Made by a program: the position numbers and the translations under genes. A model generated the notes under the pieces. It saw nothing but the letters and a program-made list of their open reading frames with translations. It had not been told where the DNA came from and searched no databases. Shown piece by piece: positions 38,243 to 47,330 of a DNA stretch of 64,000 nt (position 1 is the first letter of the stretch; each line of letters begins with the position of its first letter). The DNA lies in NCBI GenBank assembly GCA_964432155.1, contig CAYSMF010000001.1, forward strand, positions 124,001-188,000, read 5' to 3'. The stretch comes from UBA10438 sp964432155 (lineage in GTDB: Bacteria > Bacteroidota > Ignavibacteria > Kapaibacteriales > Kapaibacteriaceae).

Positions 38243-41200
38243 ATGAAGAGAATGACTGCTTGGAGTTTGCTCCTACCGCTCATACTCGCGATTGCAACCG
38301 TTGGAATGAACGGTCAATCAAACCCCACCCCGTTCGATCTGAACGCGGGCTCATATTCGTTCACGACGTGGAATAACACTCAAGCTGCCGGTACATATCC
38401 GCCAAGCATGGTGTTTCATCAGGCGCCAGTGATTGACCAACAGCTTGGGACGGCTCCATCAGGAGACTTCAACTGTGCATACAACCTCACCAGCGGCGCG
38501 CGTATTAACGGCCTTGGTGCTAATGGTGTGCAGTTTATCAATACTGGTACGCTCGTATGTAACTGTGCATTCGTCGGAAGCGCTGTTCTCGCAGTCAATA
38601 CGACAAACCGTGCGCAGGTAAACGTGTCGTTCACAGCCCAGCAATTGCCAGGCGCTGGTCAGCGAGTACACGGGTTGCGCCTCGAGTATCGTATCGGTTC
38701 GACAGGTACATGGTCACCTGTTATCCGCAATGGTGCACCAGTGGAGCTCGTTACCGTAAGTACGAGCTCAACGTCAGCGACGTGGCCAGAGCGCACCTTC
38801 AGTGCAATGTTGCCGACCGTTTGCGAAAACCAACCACTTGTTCAGTTGCGTTGGTTCTATTACCAAGTACCAGCTTTTGCATCTGGCTCGCGTCCACCAG
38901 TACGTTTGGATGAGATCAGCGTTACGTCGAACTCCATCGTTGGCGCTGCGACGAACGTGATCGTTGAGACAGTTGCACCGACAGCACCGTCGCAAAACAC
39001 TGCTTTCAACGTCCGCGTTCGTGCAACAGATGCAGCTGGTGCTGCAAAGAATGTTGCTGCGGCGACACCTGTCACGCTCTCGCTCAACACGGGAACGGGT
39101 GCTCTCAGCGGTACACTCACAGCAACAATCCCTGCGGGCCAGAGCTTCGTCGACTTTACAAACGTGGTCTACAATACTGTAGAGTCTGGCGTCTCGATCC
39201 GCGCAACAGCCACAGGCCTGACGCTCGGTAACAGCGCTGCGTTCACGGTACAAGGTCCAGCTTCGTATGCACTCATCAGCGGTGCCCAACAAGACGGGTA
39301 TGCAGGCGTGCCGTTCAACCCAATGACTGTGAGCGTGTTCCGCGCTGACAACACTATCGATGTCAACTACGGTTCGGTTGTTTCGATCGTGCGTGTGAGC
39401 GGTCCTGGTGTAATCACTGGCACGTCATCCGTTACTGCAATTCAAGGTGTTGCGACGTTTAGCGATATCTCGGTGAGCGTGCCTGGTACATACCAGTTGC
39501 AAGTGAATATCCCTGGTCTGCCATCGCAGACGCTGCCGTTCACAACAGCATTCGCAGCTCCGAGCATGACAACGGACATCGTTCCGCAGTTCATCCAATC
39601 GCGTGTTGCCTCTGGCACATGTAATTCTTCGGCCAGCGCGTTCCCGATTCCTGTCTTTGCTCGCGTGACGTTTACAGGCCTTCAACCGAACACAACATAC
39701 CGCTTCAATACAGGTCTCGCACTGGTTCAAGGTGGTGCGACCGTTGGCGGTGGTTTCAACGTTCACTTCAACGCGAACACTAACACATATGTGTACGCTT
39801 CGTCGAAGAGCTTGGCAACTGACGGTACGTTCTCGACATTCTCAACGTTGTCGAACGAAACGTCAAAGTCAGTTTGGGTCAACCTTGTTGCATCGACGAA
39901 CAGCGACTTCCAAGAAGGCAACGTCATCTTCTGGCGTGTGGCTCTCGGTGACAACCAAGGCCGTCTGATGCGCATCTACGATCTCAATCAGACATCGCAA
40001 GTGATCCGACTTGGTACTGCTGCTAATCAAGCCACAGGCATTGTGGATGATCAGTCACAGCTGACACCAAAGAACTACGTTCTCCTGTACGACAACACGG
40101 CGGGCACTGGCCGTCCAGTTTCTGTTGCCGCGATTCAGTCGCTTGGTACAGCGATCAACGGTGCTGAAGCATTCTATGCATCGCGCCAGAATTCTGCTGG
40201 TGCATGGGCAACATTCATTCCGAATACGCTTCCAAACGGCATTCGCCGTATTGAAGAGCGTGACTACCGCACGAACGCTGTCGTCTACGCTATCACATCG
40301 AACGACGGTATTTGGAATGGTGTCAACACGAACCCATCATCGTATGCAACTCCGGGTGGCTTTGCAACGCCAATCAATCTGCAGACGCCGCGCATCACAG
40401 TCTCATCACCACGTACAGGCGACACGCTCTGTTCTGGTAAGTCAGCGACAACGCGCTTCATCGCACGTGGTGTGACGAATGTTCGCATCGAATTCTCACG
40501 CAACAACGGTCTTTCGTGGGAAGAAGTCGCAATTGTTCCAGCAGCGACTGGCACAGCTACATGGACTGTTCCAGCACTTGAGTTTGCAGGCCAATGTCGC
40601 ATCCGCGTAACAGGTGTTGAGCGCACGGATATCTCTGCAACGACAACGGCGTTTGCCGTTGCCTCAGAAATTGTTGTCACGCAGTCCCCTGCCTCAAAGA
40701 ACCTTTGCGTCGGTGATTCGCATTCGCTCCTCGCGCTCACAAACGGTGCTATCCGCGCATATCAGTGGTACAAGAATGGTTCGCCAATCCCAGGCGCAAA
40801 TGGACCATTGTACCAAATCACTGATGCACAGTACAGCACGTCTGGCTTCTACCATTGCCGCATTTGGGGCTTTGGAACATGTGGTTCAGCCGTCACGGAT
40901 ACAGCGCACGTGCGTGTTGCTCGACCAACGCGCATTGTCAACCAAACACGTAACGTTCCAGTCAGCCTCGGTCAGACAGCAACGCTGACAGTTGAAGCTG
41001 AAATTCCTGATGAAGCAACGTCATACCAGTGGTATAAGGGTCAGACGATGCTTGAAGAAGGCAAGAAGTACTTCGGCGTTTCTGCAAACCGTCTCGAAAT
41101 CCGCGGTGTTGAAGCAGCTGATCTTGCAAGCGACTATTACTGCGTTGTACAAGGCGTATGTGGCACAGCAACATCACGCATGGTTCGTGTCTTCACGACG

Positions 41201-42295
41201 GGCGTGTACGTTGAATTCGCGTCGCCTACAGTCAACACATGTGCAGGTCTTACAGCTACGCTCAAGGGTCAGGCCTATGCCAACCCAGCAACAGACAATC
41301 TTGCTGTTCGTTGGTGGCGCAATGGAGCACCACTTGTTGATGGTGGTCAGTACACTGGCACAACAACATCAACGCTCGTTATCTCGAATGTAACAGCAGC
41401 GGACGAAGGCGAATACGTTCTCCGTGCCGAGCTTGCTGACAATCCTTCGCAGTTCGATCAGGAATCTGTTGACCTCGTGATTGCGTCGACACCAACCGTG
41501 ACAACGCAACCACAAGACGTTACCGTCTGTGCTGGTCAGCCATTCTCGGTTTCTGTAGTTGTCGCAGCTACTGGTACTGTCACGTACGAGTGGTCGAAGG
41601 ACGGCACGAGCCTTCCAGGTGAAACAGGTGCAACACTGACGGTAAATGCTGCAACAGCAGCTCGTGGTGGCGCCTATCGCGTTCGTATCCAAACATCATG
41701 TGGTTCGATCGAGTCTGCAGTTGCTACGGTAACTGTTCGTCCAGCAACAGAGATCACACAGCAACCACCAGCAACAGTATCTGTTCAAGTTGGTCAGCCT
41801 CTGTCGATCACCGTTGCAGCTACAGGTGCCGGTACAGTTCAGTACCAGTGGTTTAAGGATGGTACACAGATCGCTGGTGAAGTAGCTCCAACGTTTGCCG
41901 TTGCTGCTGCCGCTAATGGCGATGCTGGTAAGTACTGGTGCCGCGTACGTTCTGAGTGCGGCGATGTAACATCAGACACTTCAGATGTAACGGTTCGTCC
42001 GTCTGTGGTTAGCGTTAACGAAGATGTTGTTGGTGGCACACTCGTGGGTCGCATCGCTCCAAACCCATCGAATGGAGCTGCACACCTTGACCTTACAGTA
42101 GGCACTCCAGCAACGGTTGCAATCCGCATCGTTGATGGTGTTGGTGCAACAGTCGCAATGCTCAATACGGGTGAACTGAGCGTTGGTATTCATCGCGTTG
42201 GTCTTGATGTCTCTGGCTTCGCAGCTGGCACATACACAGTGATTACTACTGTGAACGGCATGGCAGCAACGCAGTCGTTTGTTGTGATCAAGTAA
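38243..42295 (+). CDS. Giant T9SS-secreted multi-Ig-domain surface protein
   Basis: A 1350-residue secreted protein. A signal peptide (about 1-24) is followed by an N-terminal beta-sandwich (about 30-225) and two Big-like domains (about 235-330 and 335-435). A jellyroll-like region extends to about 700, then a segment ending near 800. Five Ig-like domains follow (about 805-1250), each with the YQW-to-C spacing (examples AYQWYKNGSPIPGA, YQWYKGQTM, YEWSKDGTSLPG). The last 80 residues fit a type A T9SS sorting domain (PNPSNGAAHLDLTVG to GTYTVITTVNG). The type IX machinery should therefore export it. Its codons are more uniform than its neighbours', which suggests high expression. Confidence 0.85.
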   Translation: MKRMTAWSLLLPLILAIATVGMNGQSNPTPFDLNAGSYSFTTWNNTQAAGTYPPSMVFHQAPVIDQQLGTAPSGDFNCAYNLTSGARINGLGANGVQFINTGTLVCNCAFVGSAVLAVNTTNRAQVNVSFTAQQLPGAGQRVHGLRLEYRIGSTGTWSPVIRNGAPVELVTVSTSSTSATWPERTFSAMLPTVCENQPLVQLRWFYYQVPAFASGSRPPVRLDEISVTSNSIVGAATNVIVETVAPTAPSQNTAFNVRVRATDAAGAAKNVAAATPVTLSLNTGTGALSGTLTATIPAGQSFVDFTNVVYNTVESGVSIRATATGLTLGNSAAFTVQGPASYALISGAQQDGYAGVPFNPMTVSVFRADNTIDVNYGSVVSIVRVSGPGVITGTSSVTAIQGVATFSDISVSVPGTYQLQVNIPGLPSQTLPFTTAFAAPSMTTDIVPQFIQSRVASGTCNSSASAFPIPVFARVTFTGLQPNTTYRFNTGLALVQGGATVGGGFNVHFNANTNTYVYASSKSLATDGTFSTFSTLSNETSKSVWVNLVASTNSDFQEGNVIFWRVALGDNQGRLMRIYDLNQTSQVIRLGTAANQATGIVDDQSQLTPKNYVLLYDNTAGTGRPVSVAAIQSLGTAINGAEAFYASRQNSAGAWATFIPNTLPNGIRRIEERDYRTNAVVYAITSNDGIWNGVNTNPSSYATPGGFATPINLQTPRITVSSPRTGDTLCSGKSATTRFIARGVTNVRIEFSRNNGLSWEEVAIVPAATGTATWTVPALEFAGQCRIRVTGVERTDISATTTAFAVASEIVVTQSPASKNLCVGDSHSLLALTNGAIRAYQWYKNGSPIPGANGPLYQITDAQYSTSGFYHCRIWGFGTCGSAVTDTAHVRVARPTRIVNQTRNVPVSLGQTATLTVEAEIPDEATSYQWYKGQTMLEEGKKYFGVSANRLEIRGVEAADLASDYYCVVQGVCGTATSRMVRVFTTGVYVEFASPTVNTCAGLTATLKGQAYANPATDNLAVRWWRNGAPLVDGGQYTGTTTSTLVISNVTAADEGEYVLRAELADNPSQFDQESVDLVIASTPTVTTQPQDVTVCAGQPFSVSVVVAATGTVTYEWSKDGTSLPGETGATLTVNAATAARGGAYRVRIQTSCGSIESAVATVTVRPATEITQQPPATVSVQVGQPLSITVAATGAGTVQYQWFKDGTQIAGEVAPTFAVAAAANGDAGKYWCRVRSECGDVTSDTSDVTVRPSVVSVNEDVVGGTLVGRIAPNPSNGAAHLDLTVGTPATVAIRIVDGVGATVAMLNTGELSVGIHRVGLDVSGFAAGTYTVITTVNGMAATQSFVVIK

Positions 42296-42297
42296 TT

Positions 42298-42315
42298 CCA
42301 TCGACGCGTCGATGG
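42298..42315. repeat. 18-base perfect palindrome after the 1350-residue gene
   Basis: CCATCGACG is followed at once by CGTCGATGG, a perfect self-complementary run three bases after the stop codon. It could be a protein-binding site or an mRNA-end hairpin that supports the terminator 18 bases downstream. Confidence 0.5.
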
Positions 42316-42333
42316 ATGTCCATGAGAAATCTC

Positions 42334-42370
42334 CGAGGGGGTATGCTTTGCGTGCCCCCTCGTTTGTTGA
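42334..42370 (+). terminator. Strong intrinsic terminator
   Basis: CGAGGGGG pairs with CCCCCTCG, and the inner TATGC and GCGTG continue the stem with two G-U pairs around a TTT loop, for 13 pairs in all. TTTGTT follows. It separates the two giant surface-protein genes and rules out an N-terminal extension of the second one. Confidence 0.85.
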
Positions 42371-42420
42371 AAGCTGATTCGACGTACGAGAATTTGGGTG
42401 CACGTACAACGAGAGAATCC

Positions 42421-45400
42421 ATGAAACAGTCGCTTACCGGTGTGCTTGTTGCCATATTCGTGGGCATGACCTGCTGTCTACATGTTTCAGCACAAGAAAT
42501 GGTCGTCAGTGAGTACTTCAACATTCAGGACGTCACGAGCGAATGGACTGAGCTCCTTGTCGTGAAAGACAATTTGAATGTTGTGGGATGGGCACTTACA
42601 GACGCGAATACTGGACAGGTTGCACGTCAAGGTGGTCCGAAATTCAATGACATACCATTGTGGCGAAACCTACGCGCTGGAACGATTATCGTGCTGTGGC
42701 ACCGACAGATGCCGGTTACTGCAACACTTGATACCTCCGCAGCAGACGGCTACCTCGAGCTCTCGTCACGCGATGTGCGGTTTTTCACTACGCTCTACTT
42801 TGTTCCTCCGTCTGATCTGGCAGATCTAAACATCGCTGATGGAGGTGATGTACTTCAGATTATCAAAGCTGACTCATCACATGTTCATGCGCTGGGTCAT
42901 AACAAGCCAACAGGCGCAGCATACAATTCCATTCCGTCTCCGAAGGTCAATTTTGATTCGGGAGCGGTCGGCGCTGGTCGCTCGTGTCGTGTAACAGGTC
43001 GTACGCTGGCCGCCTACAGTGTCGGCCTCACGAAGGACTCTGTCGTTGGTGGCTTCAACGATTCAAGGGGACTTCCGAATCGTTTCGATCTAGCTCGCAC
43101 AAACGCAGGTGTTCAAAACATCAATCATTGGTTCTGGCGATCAACACGCGAACCGCAATGGACGAGTACACCCACAGTTGTCCTCGTCAGTCAGTCTGCT
43201 CGAACTCATCGAATTGAATGGACGCCGGTGGACGATCCGCGGCCAGCCGATCGGACAACAGGATATGTGATCCTTCGCGATACACTTGGCTTTTCGACGT
43301 TCCCAACCAACGGCATTGTTGATGGGGCCACAATTACGAAGGGACAGCGGATTGGTACAGCACTCGTACTTGATGTTCGCACCGTGCAGGATGGTAGCAA
43401 CCAATACTCTGACTCCCTCAATCTGATTTGTGGCGAAACCTACACGTATCGTGTGTACGGGTACCGCTACGCTGCAGACGAGCAACTTGTTCGCACAGAT
43501 GATACGACGGCTCGTGGTCGTCAGTACACGGAAACACGATTTGCACAATCTGCGCCGATCGCTAAGCCGAACCCAACAAAGCCTGTTATCGCGGCGTCGA
43601 AACTGCAAGTGTGTGTTGGTGATACGGTGTCATTAACTACGACGACAGTTGCTGATCGCTACGACTGGACTGTTGATGGGGTTCCGGTACCAGTTGGCGG
43701 CACGACGCGCATTGTTGTTCGTCAGACAGGGACGTATCGATTGACAATTACTGCCAATGGCGGTTGTTCGTCGACATCTGATCCGATTACGATCACATCA
43801 CTCCCTGCAAAGGATGTCGACATCTCACCACGAGGTACGCAGACGATTTGTGCAAGCGATTCAGTTGTGTTGTCGACAACCACAGAAGCTGCATCGTATG
43901 AGTGGTTTCGGGACGGTCAAGTAATCGTAGGACAATCAGGCAAGTCGCTTGTTGTTCGTCAAGCGGGCGACTACTTCGTCCGCACGGCATCGTCCTCAGG
44001 CTGCCCGGGGGTCTCAGGCGTCGTACGTGTCCGTATTCCTGATGTGCGCATTGGCGTTTCTGCGAGCTCTGTTGATTTTGGCAAGCTCGGAAGCTGCGAG
44101 TCATCACGTGAACAACTTGTTTCGATCGTCAATAGCGGTCAAGTTGACGTGACGATTGCTTCGACGTCATTCCCGCCGGGATTTGCCCTTCGCTCTCCTG
44201 CTCCCGGATTCGTTGTAAAGGCCGGTCAGTCACAGCAAGTTCGTGTAACGTTCTCGCCCCCTGCCTCGGGTACATATGCTGGTACTGCAGTGTTCACAGC
44301 GCTGCCATGTTCCGTTGCAGTTGCACTTGACGTTCGAGGTGAACGCGTCGAAAGTGCAGCAAGTCTTGATCGTGCCGCAGTTGATTTTGGTATCCGCTCT
44401 GCATGCCCTACATCGATTATCAAAGTTGATTCGACGTTTAAGATTGTGAATAATGGAACGGGCGAGATTACCATTCAAGTGCCTCAAGTACGTCCACCGT
44501 TCTATCTCCTTACTGACTTCCCTGCTCCAATACCCGTTGCACCAGGAGCTTCATTAGAGATTCGAATTCAGTATCGACCACTTGGCGCAGATCTCAATCA
44601 AGGTGTCACGCAGCAGGTAGCGTTCCCATACACATCTCTTGCGTGTAGCGACACCTTGCGTGCGCAATTGCAAGCAGCGAGCTATCGTCCTTCGATGACG
44701 GTTGATCCGTCGCTCACCGATCTCGGTGTCTTACTGTCATGCAAGGCCGATTACGATACGCTAGTTACAGTAGCGAATACGTCGCTTGTTCCACTGACTG
44801 TGGAGCGCATCGAGAGTACGGAAGGTCTATCGATGATTGGTTCGGCAGTAACCATTGCACCATCATCAACGCGAACAATTCCAGTTCGAATCTCCGCTCC
44901 TACAACGCCAGGCGCTGTAACAATGCGTGGAACACTCATCGCTTCTCCTTGTGACATTAGTCTCCCGATTGAGTTCGAAGGCGTCGTGATTGCGCCCGCC
45001 TATGTGGCCTCGCAGACCTCGCTGTCGTTGGGTACGTATCGACCATGTGCCGACACCACACGTCCCTCAGCACGAATGGTGATTGTTGCAAAGGGGCTCT
45101 CGGGACTTCGATCACGCGTTAATGATGTTCAGATCAGTGGACCGTTCTCGACTGCACTTCAGATTGGTTCGTTCTTCCGTGATACACTCGTTGTTGACGT
45201 GGTTGCAACAACACCGTTGCCGCAAGGCGCGAGCGTTGGTTCTCTGACGTTAAATGTTGGCCCATGTAGTACAGCCTTTGCGATTCCTCTTAGCGTGGTT
45301 GCTCCGGAGCGACGTCGGAACGCTGTGCTGTCGAAGAGTGTGGTTGGTCCAGTTGGGAATGGCCAGAGTGCTACCGCAACGTTGACAGTAACAAATACCG

Positions 45401-46326
45401 GTACCGATACAATTCGCATTGAGTCGCTTGATGGTCTTACTGCCCCATTTCAACTGATCGCTCCTCTACCCGTTCTTCCTGCAACGCTTGTGCCAGCCGC
45501 TTCTATGCAAGCCACGGTGGAGTATCGCTTTGCTGGGTATGATCGCCGAGACGATCAAGCAGTGCGCATCATTACTGCTGCTCCATGTGCAGACACCTTC
45601 TATCTCGGTGTTACAGGAACTACACCATCAGAAGGAACGATCACAGGCGTGATGCTTGTAGCCCCATTGGATGTGGTTGGTACAGCTGGTACCACCGTTC
45701 AGGTGCCATTCGCGCTCGAGTCAATCGCAAGTCTTGATAGCGCGAACCTTCGTTCGATGACAGTCTACCTTTCGTATGACGCGTCGTTGGTTCGCCCGCT
45801 TGGTGCATCTGCTGGAACTCGCGGAGAAACAGCCATCGTTCGTGAAGACACTCCAGGACGTGCTGTTGTAGAGGTGGCCCATACGCAGCCAATTCTACCG
45901 ACGCAGCAACTCATTACCCTTGCATTCCAAACCTACCTCGCCCCCGTCGCCAGCACACCGATTACGATTGATTCTGTCGTTGCTCTCAAGGTCGACATTT
46001 CAGGGCGCAATGGTAAGATCTCGGTTCTTGGATCGTGCATCATCGCTGCTGAGTTGGCAGATCTTCGCAATCGCGTTGACTTGCGGATGATCTCGAATGA
46101 CGCGTCATCACTTATCCTTGAAATCTCGACGATTACAGATGATCCGAGTCGCGTTGCTGTGTATGCACCGACAGGCGAATGCGTTGCAGTACCATTGGCA
46201 GAGCAGCTTGCTCCGGGCACCTACCGCCTTAAGCTTGATGTATCGCCGTTGGCCAGCGGCACATACGTCGTTGTGTACGAACACGGACGGCACGTGCGTC
46301 ACTGCATCGCACCTATTTCTCGTTAA
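42421..46326 (+). CDS. Giant secreted multi-domain protein (lamin-tail, Ig, Hydin-like and cohesin-like modules)
   Basis: A 1301-residue exported protein. A signal peptide (about 1-25) leads to a lamin-tail-like domain (about 28-130), FN3/Ig-like domains (about 240-540) and five Hydin/ASH-like repeats (about 540-1070). The repeats recur with strand patterns such as SSVDFGKLGSCESSREQLVS and RAAVDFGIRSACPTS. A cohesin-like domain (about 1073-1205) precedes a short C-terminal beta domain ending CIAPISR. That last part looks like a divergent T9SS sorting domain but is not certain. The start at 42421 follows the terminator. It has the look of an adhesive or scaffolding surface protein. Confidence 0.7.
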   Translation: MKQSLTGVLVAIFVGMTCCLHVSAQEMVVSEYFNIQDVTSEWTELLVVKDNLNVVGWALTDANTGQVARQGGPKFNDIPLWRNLRAGTIIVLWHRQMPVTATLDTSAADGYLELSSRDVRFFTTLYFVPPSDLADLNIADGGDVLQIIKADSSHVHALGHNKPTGAAYNSIPSPKVNFDSGAVGAGRSCRVTGRTLAAYSVGLTKDSVVGGFNDSRGLPNRFDLARTNAGVQNINHWFWRSTREPQWTSTPTVVLVSQSARTHRIEWTPVDDPRPADRTTGYVILRDTLGFSTFPTNGIVDGATITKGQRIGTALVLDVRTVQDGSNQYSDSLNLICGETYTYRVYGYRYAADEQLVRTDDTTARGRQYTETRFAQSAPIAKPNPTKPVIAASKLQVCVGDTVSLTTTTVADRYDWTVDGVPVPVGGTTRIVVRQTGTYRLTITANGGCSSTSDPITITSLPAKDVDISPRGTQTICASDSVVLSTTTEAASYEWFRDGQVIVGQSGKSLVVRQAGDYFVRTASSSGCPGVSGVVRVRIPDVRIGVSASSVDFGKLGSCESSREQLVSIVNSGQVDVTIASTSFPPGFALRSPAPGFVVKAGQSQQVRVTFSPPASGTYAGTAVFTALPCSVAVALDVRGERVESAASLDRAAVDFGIRSACPTSIIKVDSTFKIVNNGTGEITIQVPQVRPPFYLLTDFPAPIPVAPGASLEIRIQYRPLGADLNQGVTQQVAFPYTSLACSDTLRAQLQAASYRPSMTVDPSLTDLGVLLSCKADYDTLVTVANTSLVPLTVERIESTEGLSMIGSAVTIAPSSTRTIPVRISAPTTPGAVTMRGTLIASPCDISLPIEFEGVVIAPAYVASQTSLSLGTYRPCADTTRPSARMVIVAKGLSGLRSRVNDVQISGPFSTALQIGSFFRDTLVVDVVATTPLPQGASVGSLTLNVGPCSTAFAIPLSVVAPERRRNAVLSKSVVGPVGNGQSATATLTVTNTGTDTIRIESLDGLTAPFQLIAPLPVLPATLVPAASMQATVEYRFAGYDRRDDQAVRIITAAPCADTFYLGVTGTTPSEGTITGVMLVAPLDVVGTAGTTVQVPFALESIASLDSANLRSMTVYLSYDASLVRPLGASAGTRGETAIVREDTPGRAVVEVAHTQPILPTQQLITLAFQTYLAPVASTPITIDSVVALKVDISGRNGKISVLGSCIIAAELADLRNRVDLRMISNDASSLILEISTITDDPSRVAVYAPTGECVAVPLAEQLAPGTYRLKLDVSPLASGTYVVVYEHGRHVRHCIAPISR

Positions 46327-46346
46327 CACTAACAAATGGAACACCG

Positions 46347-47330
46347 GTGAAGGTATTAGTTACGGGCGCTACGGGATTTGTCGGTAGTCATGTTGTCGAT
46401 GTTCTCCTCGAACGTGGGCACGACGTTTTCTACATCGCGCGGAAGACGAGTAATTTCCGATGGCTCAATGGCAAGAACGTTACGCGAGTTGATGGTTCAC
46501 TCTTCGATGTGCAATCCCTGCGTGGAGCAGTGGAGGGTATGGATGTTGTGATCCACGTTGCTGGATTAACAGCTGCAAAGAACGAAGCGGAGTTTCTCCG
46601 TGGTAATCGAGATGCAACACAAAACCTACTCGATGCCGTGAGAGCATATGCTCCATCGCTGCAACGCTATGTACACATCAGCTCACTTGCTGTATGCGGA
46701 CCTGCTGAGCACCTTGATGAGCCGATCACCGAAGAGTCTCCACTTCACCCGATCACTGCATATGGTCGAACGAAGAAACTCGCAGAGCAATGTGTGACAT
46801 CATGCACGGATATCCCCTGGACGATTGTACGTCCTCCAGCGGTGTATGGTCCTCGCGATGAGGCAATTCTTACATTCTTCCAGACAATCAACAAGGGGCT
46901 CGCATCGTTCATCGGGTTCGATGAGAAACGCGTAAGCCTTGTTCATGTGCGTGATCTTGCACGCGGCATCGTCGATGCAGCATTTTCACCAGCAGGTGTC
47001 GGTCAGACGTACTTCATTTCTTCAGATGAGACGTATACGTGGGATCAGATATCGGCAGTGACTGCAACGGTTATGGGTAAGCGTAAGCTATTCCGCGTGC
47101 GTCTGCCTCACTCCGTTGTACTCTCGATTGCTGGAACGGTGGGCTTCTTTGGAAAGCTTGCTGGAAAGCCCCCGGTGCTCGACTACGAGAAGGGTATCGA
47201 TCTCACACAGAAGTACTGGATCTGCAATACATCGAAGGCGCGTAAGGAGCTTGGATATCGGCAAGAGATTTCTCTTGCTGATGGGATCCGCGAGACCGTT
47301 GAATGGTACCGTGAGGCATCGTGGCTATGA
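46347..47330 (+). CDS. NAD-dependent epimerase/dehydratase (extended SDR)
   Basis: A 327-residue Rossmann-fold protein. The nucleotide motif GATGFVGSHV is at residues 7-16, and the catalytic Tyr-Lys pair is Y139 and K143 in YGRTKKLAEQ. The overall pattern matches the sugar-nucleotide epimerase/dehydratase or 3-beta-HSD-like group; the substrate is not recognisable. The start is a GTG at 46347. The stop overlaps the penicillin acylase start (ATGA), tying the two genes together. Confidence 0.83.
   Translation: MKVLVTGATGFVGSHVVDVLLERGHDVFYIARKTSNFRWLNGKNVTRVDGSLFDVQSLRGAVEGMDVVIHVAGLTAAKNEAEFLRGNRDATQNLLDAVRAYAPSLQRYVHISSLAVCGPAEHLDEPITEESPLHPITAYGRTKKLAEQCVTSCTDIPWTIVRPPAVYGPRDEAILTFFQTINKGLASFIGFDEKRVSLVHVRDLARGIVDAAFSPAGVGQTYFISSDETYTWDQISAVTATVMGKRKLFRVRLPHSVVLSIAGTVGFFGKLAGKPPVLDYEKGIDLTQKYWICNTSKARKELGYRQEISLADGIRETVEWYREASWL

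Noticed and set aside
42316..42420. 35-residue N-terminal extension of the 1301-residue protein
   Set aside because: It would be translated through a strong terminator; the signal peptide begins at 42421.
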